A stretch of DNA of 64,000 bases from Gammaproteobacteria bacterium (GTDB taxonomy: Bacteria; Pseudomonadota; Gammaproteobacteria; Natronospirales; REEB76). The notes beneath the pieces were generated by a model. It did not search any database. It was given only the letters and a program-made list of their open reading frames with translations, and was not told the origin of the DNA. Shown here one piece after another: positions 26,616 to 36,267 of the stretch. Position 1 is the first letter of the stretch, and each line of letters starts with the position of its first letter. The stretch covers positions 202,231-266,230 of the forward strand of contig DATEHU010000033.1 of NCBI GenBank assembly GCA_035279405.1, written 5' to 3'. The translations under genes and the position numbers were made by a program.

Positions 26616-26987
26616 ATGAAGAAGTTAATGGTTCCCCTGTGTATCGTCCTGACAGTGGCCGCATTTGCGGTCACCTCCAACGTGTCTGCATCGGAAGGCA
26701 AGACCACGACACCCCAGCAGGAAAAAATGGCGAACTGTGCCCACGCGAACAAGGGCAAGAAAGGCGACGAGTACAAGCGCGGCATGCGCGAATGCCTGCA
26801 CGGCAAGAGCGCGGCAACCGCCGCAAAGACCGCAGATCCCAAGGCCAATTCCGAAGAAAAGAAAGCCGAGGGCATGATGACTCCCGCGCAGAAAAAAATG
26901 AAGGCCTGCAGTGCCCAGGCGAAGGAAAAGCAGATGAAAGGCAAAGCGCGCGCGGACTTCATGAGCGAGTGCCTGAAAGACGGCTGA
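26616..26987 (+). CDS. PsiF-repeat family periplasmic protein
   Basis: 123 aa with signal peptide (MKKLMVPLCIVLTVAAFAVTSNVSA). Two PsiF-type repeats follow: residues ~33-61 (EKMANCAHANKGKKGDEYKRGMRECL) and ~91-120 (QKKMKACSAQAKEKQMKGKARADFMSECL). Each has a pair of cysteines (41/60 and 98/119), likely disulfides. Very lysine-rich. GGAAGGAG sits just upstream of the ATG at 26616, an excellent ribosome site. In E. coli PsiF is a phosphate-starvation-inducible protein of unknown function; no Pho box was identified here. Confidence 0.85.
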   Translation: MKKLMVPLCIVLTVAAFAVTSNVSASEGKTTTPQQEKMANCAHANKGKKGDEYKRGMRECLHGKSAATAAKTADPKANSEEKKAEGMMTPAQKKMKACSAQAKEKQMKGKARADFMSECLKDG

Positions 26988-27009
26988 TCCCGCAATAGGC
27001 TGGCGAAAA

Positions 27010-27037
27010 CAAGGGCGCGGTGGAAATCGCGCCCTTG
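27010..27037. terminator. Bidirectional terminator
   Basis: CAAGGGCGCG (27010-27019) pairs with CGCGCCCTTG (27028-27037), followed by TTTCTT on the + strand. It lies between the convergent PsiF-like and methyltransferase genes. Confidence 0.85.
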
Positions 27038-27056
27038 TTTCTTGAGTTGCGCCTCT

Positions 27057-27815
27057 TCAGGCCTTGATCCTGCCCGCGCGGATGTGCAAAGGCCAGCTTA
27101 CCGTTCGCTGGCTGTCGGGCGCTCCCCAGACGCGGCGCAATGTATCGCCGAGTTTCCCTACCGGATTACGCCCATTCTCCTGGATGTAGCGCTGCACCGC
27201 GGACCAGGTATCGAGATAGGCAAGGAACTGCGCAAGATCCCACTGATGCCGCATGCTGAACGCGGGCGGTGTGATTTCCCGGAATGGAAACTCAAGCGTG
27301 CGGTAAGCGTCATCAATCAGCCGGCGTTCCGGCGGCCAATACGGGCCCACCGTACTGTTGTAAAAGTCCCGGAGCACAGCATCAATGTCCGGCGTAATGC
27401 TGCATAGGCCATAGCACCAGGCGGCAATGGCTCCGTCGGATTTGAGCACGCGCTTCAACTGCGCGTAAAACTTCGGCAGGTCAAACCAATGCAGCGCCTG
27501 TGCGACCGTCACCAGATCAACAGAATGGTGATCCAAACCCGGTGATGCCGCTGCGGCCACGCGGTATTCCACATGCGCATGAGGAAAGGCGTTCGCAATC
27601 TGCTCCTTGCTGGGATCGGTAGCGATTACTTTTTTGAAGTGCTCCGCCAGCCCTAAAGCGGCCTGGCCGTTGCCGGTACCACAGTCCCAGGCGAGAGCGT
27701 GTTGCGCCGTGAGGGTCGCCAGCCACTGGAACAACTCGACCGGATAGCGCGGCCGCGCATCCGCATAAGCCGCCGCATGCCCGGAAAAATGATCCTTGAA
27801 CGAGTCCGGTTGCAT
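27057..27815 (-). CDS. Class I SAM-dependent methyltransferase
   Basis: 252 aa from the ATG at 27815. SAM-binding motif I reads AWDCGTGNGQAALGLAEHF, motif II VIATDPSKEQI, and VDLVTVAQALHWFDLPKFY is characteristic of Methyltransf_11 proteins of the Trm9/yeast YHR209W-like (TMT1) group. The start sits 2 nt beyond the stop codon of the MAPEG gene, so translation is coupled. Substrate cannot be deduced; members of this group act on small carboxylic acids such as trans-aconitate, which is only a suggestion. Confidence 0.85.
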   Translation of the reverse strand: MQPDSFKDHFSGHAAAYADARPRYPVELFQWLATLTAQHALAWDCGTGNGQAALGLAEHFKKVIATDPSKEQIANAFPHAHVEYRVAAAASPGLDHHSVDLVTVAQALHWFDLPKFYAQLKRVLKSDGAIAAWCYGLCSITPDIDAVLRDFYNSTVGPYWPPERRLIDDAYRTLEFPFREITPPAFSMRHQWDLAQFLAYLDTWSAVQRYIQENGRNPVGKLGDTLRRVWGAPDSQRTVSWPLHIRAGRIKA

Positions 27816-27817
27816 GT

Positions 27818-28270
27818 TCAATGCAACGGCCAGGATACGGTCAGGCTCGCCCTGCTGGACAGGTTCACCGCGAAGATGATCCACATCGCCAGCAGCAAGA
27901 GGCAACTGCCGAAGTAAACCATAAAGCGATGATTAACGTAGTTATACGTGACATGGATCAGGGAATGGACAACGCGCAGGATCACATAGCACCAAGCCAG
28001 AACTACCAGCGCGTGACTCGTCTGATGCGTCACAAATACCGAAATACACACGGCATAGAACAGTACCGGCATCTCGAACAGATTGGCGAAATTTCGGCCT
28101 ACGACGCGTACATCGTCGGGGACTTTTTCGGATTCGCCGACTTTGAAATAACCGGCTTTCACGCGCCCGGCAAACCCCGCACTGAAGCGCTTGTATGCCA
28201 GCCAGGTCACAATCACGAAAGTCCAGAACACCAGCACCAGCATCGGCGTAAATATCAGCTCCGGTTTCAT
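27818..28270 (-). CDS. MAPEG family membrane protein
   Basis: 150 aa with four hydrophobic helices (LIFTPMLVLVFWTFVIVTWLAY; NLFEMPVLFYAVCISVFV; ALVVLAWCYVILRVVHSLIH; FMVYFGSCLLLLAMWIIFAV). The segment ANLFEMPVLFY...VLAWCYVILRVVHSLIHVTYN, with its invariant Glu and Arg, is the MAPEG signature (membrane-associated eicosanoid and glutathione metabolism proteins). Bacterial function is generally undefined, with glutathione-dependent detoxification as a possibility. It precedes the methyltransferase by 2 nt. Confidence 0.9.
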   Translation of the reverse strand: MKPELIFTPMLVLVFWTFVIVTWLAYKRFSAGFAGRVKAGYFKVGESEKVPDDVRVVGRNFANLFEMPVLFYAVCISVFVTHQTSHALVVLAWCYVILRVVHSLIHVTYNYVNHRFMVYFGSCLLLLAMWIIFAVNLSSRASLTVSWPLH

Positions 28271-28322
28271 GCGAACTCCTTGGATGTCAGAGGCGGGGGC
28301 GGACGACGACTGAAATCATGTT

Positions 28323-28976
28323 TCAGACGATGGCATAGGCGCGCACCGGAAAGGTCCCGAAACGCTTGACCTTGACCGGCACGGCGTGAAACCTGAAGCC
28401 CCGGTCGGGCAGCATCTCCAGATTGCACAGATGCTCGCACACGGGAATCTCCGCGCCCAGCAGGATGGAATGCACCGGGCGCCGGCCGTCCGCAATGTCG
28501 TCAATATTCAGGGAATCAATGCCGACCAGCGCGGCGCTTTTCTCATGGAGCCACTGCGCGGCCGCTTTGGTGAGAAACGGGTGGCCTTCGAAGTACCGGT
28601 CAGTGCCCCAGTGCCTGGCCCAGCCGGTGTGCACCAGAACGGCCTTGCCCTGTACATCCGCTCCCTTGAACAGGCTCGGCCCGATGGCGCGCATATCCTC
28701 CGCGGCATGGAATACCAGGCCTTCAAGATTCGCGAGTGACGCCAGCGGCAATTCGGACAAATCCTTGCCGTGCGCGTAGCGATGAAACGGCGCGTCCACG
28801 TAGGTACCGGTATTGGCCACCATCTCGATCTTGCCGATGTGAAAGCTGGTACCGTCACTGTAATGGCTCTGCGATGCTTCCCGCGACAGGTAATCGCAAA
28901 TCACCGGCGCCGGCAGACCCTTGTAGGTGATCAGGCCGTGTTCGACACTGTGACTGAGATCGATTATGCGGGACAT
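28323..28976 (-). CDS. Cyclase family protein (kynurenine formamidase-like metal hydrolase)
   Basis: 217 aa from the ATG at 28976; a GTG at 28988 would add four residues, but GGTGGA is better spaced for the ATG. The cyclase-family metal site appears as NTGTYVDAPFHRY (usual HxGTHxDxPxH; here the first His is Asn and the second Tyr, as in a known subgroup). IIDLSHSVEHGLITYKGLPAP matches the N-terminal strand. The LVGIDSLNIDD and HSILLGAEIPVCEHLCNLE segments complete the fold. Probably hydrolyses an amide or lactone; substrate unknown. No tryptophan-catabolism neighbours are present. Confidence 0.85.
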   Translation of the reverse strand: MSRIIDLSHSVEHGLITYKGLPAPVICDYLSREASQSHYSDGTSFHIGKIEMVANTGTYVDAPFHRYAHGKDLSELPLASLANLEGLVFHAAEDMRAIGPSLFKGADVQGKAVLVHTGWARHWGTDRYFEGHPFLTKAAAQWLHEKSAALVGIDSLNIDDIADGRRPVHSILLGAEIPVCEHLCNLEMLPDRGFRFHAVPVKVKRFGTFPVRAYAIV

Positions 28977-29030
28977 CGCATCGTCCACCGATCAGGATTT
29001 AATCAACATGGATTACGCCGGCCCGGACCA

Positions 29031-29462
29031 TCACGGTTCCCGCTGCGGCGGCCCCGCGAAACTCCGGGCCTCCGCTATGGCGTCCACCCACGGCGGCCTG
29101 TACTCGGAATAAATGTTGACCGGCGCCGCCGGTCCTGGATGATTCCGCACGGCGCCGAGATACAGCATGGCCAGCCCGGGATACCTGACTGGGTTGGTAT
29201 TGAACAGGGGCGTGCCGCAGGCGGAACAGTAATGTTTTACTGCCCCTTCCGTTACTTGGTAACGGGAGATTTTTTCCTGGCCCGTGTACACGGCAAGACC
29301 TTCCGGGGCAACCACCACATAGGTGGAAAATGCGCTGCCGTTAATTCCGCGACACAGATTGCAATGACAATTGACCACGCTTTTGATGCCCCCGGTTGCA
29401 CGGTATCCCACCGCTGCGCAGCGGCATTGCCCGCTGATGCGGTTCAGATTAGTTACTTCCAG
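29031..29462 (-). CDS. GFA/CENP-V zinc-binding family protein with unclear start
   Basis: Glutathione-dependent formaldehyde-activating (GFA) family, Mss4-like fold. Zinc ligands seen: CHCNLC, and CSACG with HY preceding it. The conserved N-terminal GxCxCG element is encoded as GQCRCAAVGYRATGG, but it lies upstream of the first GTG (29411, giving only 126 aa). No ATG, GTG or TTG exists in frame before a stop at 29481-29483. A CTG at 29462 would give 143 aa with the motif included. Either a rare CTG start is used or the 5' end has been lost. Also note Ala in place of the motif's usual Gly. Confidence 0.7.
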   Translation of the reverse strand: MEVTNLNRISGQCRCAAVGYRATGGIKSVVNCHCNLCRGINGSAFSTYVVVAPEGLAVYTGQEKISRYQVTEGAVKHYCSACGTPLFNTNPVRYPGLAMLYLGAVRNHPGPAAPVNIYSEYRPPWVDAIAEARSFAGPPQREP

Positions 29463-29489
29463 GCGATGGCCATGCGGTATTCAATAATC

Positions 29490-29720
29490 TCATTGCAACG
29501 TTTCACCATCGCCGGTTGATCTGGCGGCGGCGCGTTTATGCAGTTTCAGCAATATCCAGGCCCAGAGGCTGAGCACGCCGCTCAGCACGATCACCGCGGA
29601 TGTGCTGATCGTGAACCACTTGTCCGACTCCAGTGTTCGCCAGTGGGTAATCAGTTCGAAAACATTCCAAAGGGCGAACAGGCCGAAAATCGCACCGCTG
29701 ATCATCAAGTAGGCTTTCAT
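29490..29720 (-). CDS. Small two-helix membrane protein of unknown function
   Basis: 76 aa. Helix 1 is MKAYLMISGAIFGLFALWNVFELI and helix 2 is WFTISTSAVIVLSGVLSLWAWILL, separated by a charged loop (THWRTLESDK). The C-terminus is short and basic. The start has GGAGTA upstream (minus strand). It lies in a run of same-strand genes between the PLP decarboxylase and the GFA gene. I do not recognise the family. Confidence 0.65.
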   Translation of the reverse strand: MKAYLMISGAIFGLFALWNVFELITHWRTLESDKWFTISTSAVIVLSGVLSLWAWILLKLHKRAAARSTGDGETLQ

Positions 29721-29742
29721 AACAGTACTCCAAAATTGGATT

Positions 29743-31098
29743 TCATTGCTTGCGCTTCTTCGCGATGCGTAGCATCGCCTTCAATGACAATTCCACGTCA
29801 TCGTCAGTAGTGGCGAAAGAGCATACGCTGATACGCATGGCTGTCCTGCCCTGCCAGACGGTGCCGCCGCACCAGCAAGTGCCGTCCGCCTGGATAGCGG
29901 CAATTACCTCGTTCGTCATTTGTGCATCTCCGAAGCTCACCAGCACCTGGTTAAGCACCACGTCGTTGAGGATCTCGTAGCCGGCAGCACGCAGGCCTTC
30001 GGCGAAGCGCCGCGCCTGGCGGCAGTTGCGCTCGACCAATTCAATCACACCCGCACGCCCCAGCGCGCGTAACGCAGCCCAGACCTCGACGCCGCGCGCC
30101 CGGCGCGAGAGTTCCGGCACGTAATCGGCGGGGTTGCGGAACATACTGCCGGTCGGCAGATATTCGGCGGTGATGGCCATGGCGGCACGCAAGGCCTCGG
30201 CGTCCCGGACCAGCGCCAGACCGCTGTCGAACGGCACGTTCAGCCACTTGTGGAAATCCGTCGCCCAGGAATCGGCCTGCGCGATACCCGTAACGAGCCG
30301 GCTCATCGCCGGAACCGCTGCGGCCCAGAGGCCGAAGGCTCCATCCACGTGCAACCAGGCGCCCGCGCGATGTGCCGCCTCGCCGATATCGCTCACCGGA
30401 TCGAAAGCGCCGGTATTCACGTTGCCAACCTGCGTACACACGATGGTCGGGCCTGATATCCGCGGCAGCGCCGTGGCGCGCATGCGCCCCTGTGAATCAG
30501 TCGGCACACGGACGGCGCGGTTGCGGCCGAAGCCCAGCAAGCCCAGCGATTTCGTGACGGACGGGTGAGCTTCGTCGCTGATCACCAACGTCACCGGCGG
30601 CGCGCCGATGAGGCCGCTGGCTTCCACGTCCCAGCCGGCGCGCTTGAGCACCACATGACGTGCCGCCGCGAGCGCGCAGAAATTTGCCATCGTGCCGCCG
30701 GTGACAAACGCACCGCCGCAGGCCGCCGGCAAATCAAACAGCTCAAGTACCCAACGCAATGCGACCTGCTCGACATAGGACGTGGCCGGCATCGCCTGGT
30801 AATAGGCGCTGTTCTGATCCCAGGCGCTCGCAAGCCAGTTGGCGGCGAGTGCCACCGGCAGCGAACCGCCAATGACAAAACCGAAAAACCTCGGACCGGC
30901 CATCGCCATGGTGGCATCGGAGCAAGTCTCATCCAGCACCCGCAAAACCTCTTCGGGCCGGCTTGGCTGTTCCGGCAGGGGTTGATCCAGCCGCCCAAGT
31001 CCGGCCACCGCCTGCGGCAACGGCGCCACGCTTCTCGTCTGCACTCCGTCGAGATAATTCAAAGCACGGGCCGCCGCGTCATTCAAAAGATCCCGCAT
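29743..31098 (-). CDS. PLP-dependent group II amino acid decarboxylase family protein
   Basis: 451 aa from the ATG at 31098, chosen because GAGGAG lies 6 nt before it; an ATG at 31116 lacks such a site. Fold type I, glutamate/aromatic-amino-acid decarboxylase family. PLP Schiff-base Lys284 in SWATDFHKWLNVP; cofactor-stacking His178 in SDEAHPS; Asp252 in LHVDGAFGLWA; glycine loop GGAFVTGGTMANF. The usual family is ~470-490 aa, so this is a slightly short bacterial form. Substrate could be an aromatic amino acid or aspartate/cysteine sulfinate; the sequence alone does not decide. Confidence 0.88.
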   Translation of the reverse strand: MRDLLNDAAARALNYLDGVQTRSVAPLPQAVAGLGRLDQPLPEQPSRPEEVLRVLDETCSDATMAMAGPRFFGFVIGGSLPVALAANWLASAWDQNSAYYQAMPATSYVEQVALRWVLELFDLPAACGGAFVTGGTMANFCALAAARHVVLKRAGWDVEASGLIGAPPVTLVISDEAHPSVTKSLGLLGFGRNRAVRVPTDSQGRMRATALPRISGPTIVCTQVGNVNTGAFDPVSDIGEAAHRAGAWLHVDGAFGLWAAAVPAMSRLVTGIAQADSWATDFHKWLNVPFDSGLALVRDAEALRAAMAITAEYLPTGSMFRNPADYVPELSRRARGVEVWAALRALGRAGVIELVERNCRQARRFAEGLRAAGYEILNDVVLNQVLVSFGDAQMTNEVIAAIQADGTCWCGGTVWQGRTAMRISVCSFATTDDDVELSLKAMLRIAKKRKQ

Positions 31099-31159
31099 TC
31101 GCTGCTCCTCGTACAAAGCGCGGCACCGCGTCCAAACGTAATTGTGCCCGGCGCGCGGT

Positions 31160-32023
31160 TCATCCGCGTACCAGCTGTCTTGATTTGAAACGCCATTCGC
31201 CGAGTATCACGGCGGCCACTACCAGCGCGCCGCCAAAGAGTCCGCGCACACCCAGGGTTTCGTGCAGCCACAGCCAGGCGAACAGCGCGGCAAAAACCGG
31301 CTCCATGGTAAAAATCACTGCGGCCTTGTCCGGTGCGACGTGGCGCTGCCCGACCGCCTGCAAAAACAGCATGCCCGCGCTGGCGACCACGCCCAAATAC
31401 ACGAGCGAGGTCCAGATCGGCCGCGCATGCTCGCCCAACGTGATGAGCGCGGACCCCGACGGGTGGGTAATCAGGAGCCAGGCGGTACCAATGGCCGCCA
31501 TGAGCACAATCTGGGTGGCCACGAGCGTGCGTGATTCATGGTGCTTGATGAACCGCGACAACACAATCACGTAAACCGCATAGGCAAATGCGCCGGCCAC
31601 CGTCAGGCCGTCGCCCAAAAGATTGCTGCCGCCTTCCCAGGACATGAGACCAATGCCGATGCAGGCAAGCACCGCCGCACTCACGACCTGAGCGCTCAGG
31701 CGGCCGCCCCACAGCAGAGCCAGAAAAGGCACCATCAGCACGTTGAGGCTGGTGAGAAACGCGCTGCGATTGGCCGAAATATATTCCAGGCCGATTGCCT
31801 GCGTGGCGTAGGATGCCAGCGCCACTACGCCCAGCAGTGCGCCGTCGCGCCACGCCCTGCGCGAGGCCTTGACCGCGAACGGCAGCATGCACACGCCCGC
31901 GATCAGGAAACGCAGCGCCGTGATTTCCGCCCCGTTCAGATGCGCAGTGGCAGCCTGAATGACGGGAAAGGTCGTGCCCCAGACCAGGGTCACGAACAGC
32001 AGCACCAGTACGCTGGGATTCAT
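31160..32023 (-). CDS. EamA-family (DMT) transporter
   Basis: 287 aa with about ten hydrophobic helices forming two EamA repeats (1-140 and 145-280). Recognisable parts: VTLVWGTTFPVIQAA, ALRFLIAGVCMLPF, the ISANRSAFLTSLNVLMVPFLALLWGG segment, and the second-repeat QRHVAPDKAAVIFTMEPVFAALFAWLWLHE. Probably exports amino acids or other metabolites; substrate unknown. Its first ~55 codons are duplicated at 33521-33684, flanking the nucleotidyltransferase cassette. The 5' flanking region is therefore unusual: just upstream lies an HsdR remnant rather than an obvious native promoter. Confidence 0.9.
   Translation of the reverse strand: MNPSVLVLLFVTLVWGTTFPVIQAATAHLNGAEITALRFLIAGVCMLPFAVKASRRAWRDGALLGVVALASYATQAIGLEYISANRSAFLTSLNVLMVPFLALLWGGRLSAQVVSAAVLACIGIGLMSWEGGSNLLGDGLTVAGAFAYAVYVIVLSRFIKHHESRTLVATQIVLMAAIGTAWLLITHPSGSALITLGEHARPIWTSLVYLGVVASAGMLFLQAVGQRHVAPDKAAVIFTMEPVFAALFAWLWLHETLGVRGLFGGALVVAAVILGEWRFKSRQLVRG
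31860..32020 (-). repeat. Direct repeat copy A (5' end of intact eamA)
   Basis: About 161 bp shared with 33521-33681 in the same orientation. A few substitutions are visible (for example CCCGCGATC versus CCCGCAATC, GGGAAAGG versus GGGAAACG), with more differences near the start codon (ATG here, GTG in the other copy). Confidence 0.9.
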
Positions 32024-32053
32024 CAGTTCTTCCTCAATTAGCAGCAGCGGCCT

Positions 32054-32290
32054 CTAATACGTCCATTTTCCCTGCGAGAGCGGTGCGCGATTTAATTCAT
32101 CTTTCAACGTCCGCCAATACGAGAATGCGTTATCCATGAATTTCCGGAAGCATTCGTTGTGCCGTTGCTCCCGCAAATGCAGCAACTCACGCACGAACAA
32201 GTCACCGAGGTAACGGTAGCCCAGCACTTCGCGGAACAACGTTATCGCGCGGTACTGAGTCGAGCGCTCCGGTTTGTCCACTTCATTCAT
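32054..32290 (-). pseudogene. Remnant of type I restriction enzyme HsdR N-terminus
   Basis: 78 codons from ATG 32290, with AGGA upstream. The first ~30 residues (MNEVDKPERSTQYRAITLF, then REVLGYRYLGDL) closely match the start of HsdR subunits, where the sequence normally continues into a DR..NSNIE nuclease-domain segment. Here it switches instead to an unrelated FVRELLHLREQRHNECFRKF tail and stops. Intact HsdR is ~1000 aa, and no HsdM or HsdS is nearby, so this looks like a decayed or rearranged fragment. Divergent from the nucleotidyltransferase gene. Confidence 0.6.
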
Positions 32291-32381
32291 ATCCTGGCTC
32301 GTGCTTTTTCGCGGGCACCTTAATTCCATGCGTACAGCCGGAGAGGCTACGGCACGCAGTCCGGGCTGCGGCCGCTACTTG

Positions 32382-32414
32382 GTTATACAACATTTGGTCA
32401 AAATGTTGTATAAC
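32382..32414. promoter_or_regulatory. Perfect 14-bp inverted repeat (probable operator)
   Basis: GTTATACAACATTT (32382-32395) and AAATGTTGTATAAC (32401-32414) are exact reverse complements with a 5-bp spacer, A/T-rich in a GC-rich setting. The right arm ends 7 bp before the ATG at 32422. TATAAC at 32409-32414 could be a -10 box, which would give a nearly leaderless mRNA. The symmetry suggests binding of a dimeric repressor, possibly autoregulation. Confidence 0.75.
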
Positions 32415-32421
32415 TGGCCGT

Positions 32422-33480
32422 ATGCTTTATACCGAGCTGCCCCTCACCGCCCAGACCACCTTTGCCCAGCTTCAGGACGTGGTCCTGGCCGAACATGTGT
32501 CGCGCAGCGTAGCGCAGTTGCGCGGGAATTTCGCCAGGAAATCCGTCAAGGGCCGCGACTACTGGTATTTCGTGTTCCGGGAAAGCGGCTACCATCGCCA
32601 GATCTACGTCGGCCCGGACGAGCCGCGTGTACGCGCGCTGGTAGAGAAAAAGCGCGACGCCAATTCCAGCCAAATTGCCGCGCTGGCGCGCGCCTATGTT
32701 GCTCAAGGCGCAACTACATTGCTCGCCAAGCACTTGCGCGTGATCGCGCGCTTGACCGATTTCGGATTTTTCCGCGCCGGCGGCGTACTGGCCGGCACGC
32801 ACGCCTTTGCCGCGTTCGCCAATCTGCTGGGCGTCAGATGGACCGGCGGCGACCGTACCATGGACGTGGATGTGGCCATACCAGGCAAAAACGTCTCCAT
32901 CGCCCTGCCGGATGCGCCGCAAGCCAATCTGCACGATGCGCTGAGCACGTTCGAGGCCGGGTTCATTCCTACGCAAACCTTCACCGGCGGCACCGGCCCG
33001 ACCTATTCACTGCGCGGCGAACCGGACCTGCAGATCGACTTCCTGACCACGCTGCACCGCGGCGGTGAGGCGCCGCGCCGCATCGAAGCGCTCTCGGTCA
33101 CCGCGCAGCCACTCAAGTTTCTGGACTACCTGCTGGAGGCGCCCACGCAAGGCGTGCTGCTGGACCGGACCGGGCATTGCACGGTCGCCAACCTACCGGA
33201 ACCGGCGCGCTATTCCGTGCACAAACTTATCGTGCACGGTGAGCGTACGACCCGCCAGCGCACCAAAGCGCGCAAGGACCTGGAACAGTCCGCAGCACTG
33301 TTGCAGTGGCACGCCGCGCACGACGCAGAGCGGTTGATGCAGTCATGGAACGATGCGCTCGAGCGTGGGCCTGGTTGGCGCAGCCGCCTGCGTGCCGGCA
33401 TCGCGGCGCTGTCAAAATACCGGCCGCTGGATGAAATCGGCTGGGTGCTGGGCAAAAGCTCAGCGCTGCGCCCCACATAA
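32422..33480 (+). CDS. GSU2403-family nucleotidyltransferase-fold protein
   Basis: 352 aa. The nucleotidyltransferase core is visible as RAGGVLAGTHAFAAFANLLG (Gly120-Thr126), then TMDVDVAIPG with Asp148 and Asp150, and a third acidic residue Asp206 in LQIDFLTTL. This matches the NTP_transf_8 (PF12281) group, relatives of the AbiEii/MNT nucleotidyltransferases found in toxin-antitoxin and abortive-infection modules. The N-terminal ~100 residues (RDYWYFVFRESGYHRQIYVG) are family-specific. No partner gene is evident. There is no Shine-Dalgarno; an inverted repeat abuts the start. Flanked by duplicated eamA sequence, suggesting acquisition. Confidence 0.8.
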   Translation: MLYTELPLTAQTTFAQLQDVVLAEHVSRSVAQLRGNFARKSVKGRDYWYFVFRESGYHRQIYVGPDEPRVRALVEKKRDANSSQIAALARAYVAQGATTLLAKHLRVIARLTDFGFFRAGGVLAGTHAFAAFANLLGVRWTGGDRTMDVDVAIPGKNVSIALPDAPQANLHDALSTFEAGFIPTQTFTGGTGPTYSLRGEPDLQIDFLTTLHRGGEAPRRIEALSVTAQPLKFLDYLLEAPTQGVLLDRTGHCTVANLPEPARYSVHKLIVHGERTTRQRTKARKDLEQSAALLQWHAAHDAERLMQSWNDALERGPGWRSRLRAGIAALSKYRPLDEIGWVLGKSSALRPT

Positions 33481-33520
33481 ACAATTTGTACCCCGCTCGC
33501 ACTGAACGAAGCGCCGACTA

Positions 33521-33684
33521 CGCGAGGCCTTGACCGCGAACGGCAGCATGCACACGCCCGCAATCAGGAAACGCAGCGCCGTGATTTCCGCCCCGTTCAG
33601 ATGCGCAGTGGCAGCCTGAATGACGGGAAACGTCGTGCCCCAGACCAGGGTCACGAACAGCAGCAGCAAGACACTCAGATTCAC
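33521..33684 (-). pseudogene. Truncated copy of eamA 5' end (direct repeat copy B)
   Basis: Encodes 55 residues nearly identical to the start of the intact EamA protein (MNLSVLLLLFVTLVWGTTF versus MNPSVLVLLFVTLVWGTTF) and then breaks at codon 55 (after KASR) into unrelated sequence, with a stop at 33460. The start codon is GTG. It is the second arm of a direct repeat enclosing 32021-33520. Confidence 0.9.
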
Positions 33685-33798
33685 CGCCTTCTCCCAGGGA
33701 GCAGGCGGCGATTCTACAGCACCGAACAGATATTGCTGATCAAACTATAACCCGTGATCTCCGCCCTAAATATCCACGCGAGCGAATAGGCGGTACAA

Positions 33799-34260
33799 CT
33801 ACTTGCAGGCAACTACGTTGTCTTGGGCTGCAATAATCTGCCATTCCCCATCCCGCTGCAGCCAGGTGTCAGTCCATACCAAGCAGCGTTTCCATGTCTT
33901 GCCGTCCTTGTTTGTGACAAGGCTGCTCTCATTGCCATATGCCATCGCCAATGAGTCCCCAAAGAGATGAATCTTGATCTGTCCCGTCTGACAATCGCGT
34001 TGGCCATCAGATTCCAAGGCATGCAACCTGTCATAGCGTTGCCCATTCGGGGATGTGCCTTGGAAATCCTCTGCTATGGCAGCCCGGAGCGCTGGCTGTG
34101 TCGGACCGCAGTTTGCATCTGTCCACAGCGTCTCAATGGAGGTTATGTACTTGGCAGTGGCATCATCGGGCGAAGCCCATCGGGCCAACTGCTCCTTGGC
34201 GTGGGCAGTGCCAAGACCAACCAACATGGTCACCGCCATCACACAAGCCATTGCTCTCAT
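33799..34260 (-). CDS. Secreted NTF2/SnoaL-like (DUF4440-type) protein
   Basis: 153 aa from the ATG at 34260, preceded by GAGGAG. Signal peptide MRAMACVMAVTMLVGLGTAHA. The mature domain resembles ketosteroid-isomerase-like proteins: ITSIETLWTDANCGPTQPALRAAIAEDFQGTSPNGQRYDR, then IHLFGDSLAMAYGNESSL and CLVWTDTWLQRDGEWQIIAAQDNVV. Such proteins are small-ligand-binding folds of varied function. Three cysteines are present in addition to that near the signal peptide. It ends after the eamA fragment and precedes thiC on the same strand. Function unknown. Confidence 0.8.
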   Translation of the reverse strand: MRAMACVMAVTMLVGLGTAHAKEQLARWASPDDATAKYITSIETLWTDANCGPTQPALRAAIAEDFQGTSPNGQRYDRLHALESDGQRDCQTGQIKIHLFGDSLAMAYGNESSLVTNKDGKTWKRCLVWTDTWLQRDGEWQIIAAQDNVVACK

Positions 34261-34354
34261 TGGCGATCTCCTCAGTTCGTGAATCTGACAACGGATTCTC
34301 GCAATAAACCGGCTAAAACCACACCCGCGAATCACGGTCAGCCAGTCATTCCGG

Positions 34355-36220
<1,866 letters not shown>

Positions 36221-36267
36221 TCACGGGACCGAGCGCAGGCATGAATGAGCGACGCGGCTGGACCGTC

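Noticed and set aside
27057-27850. Identical peptide TVSWPLH in the methyltransferase and at the C-terminus of the MAPEG protein
   Set aside because: The DNA differs at many positions around the match, so it looks like coincidence rather than a repeat or programmed site.
32422-33480. Type IV toxin-antitoxin (AbiE-like) module
   Set aside because: Only a nucleotidyltransferase-fold protein is present; the neighbour is an HsdR remnant, not an AbiEi-like antitoxin, so a full module cannot be claimed.
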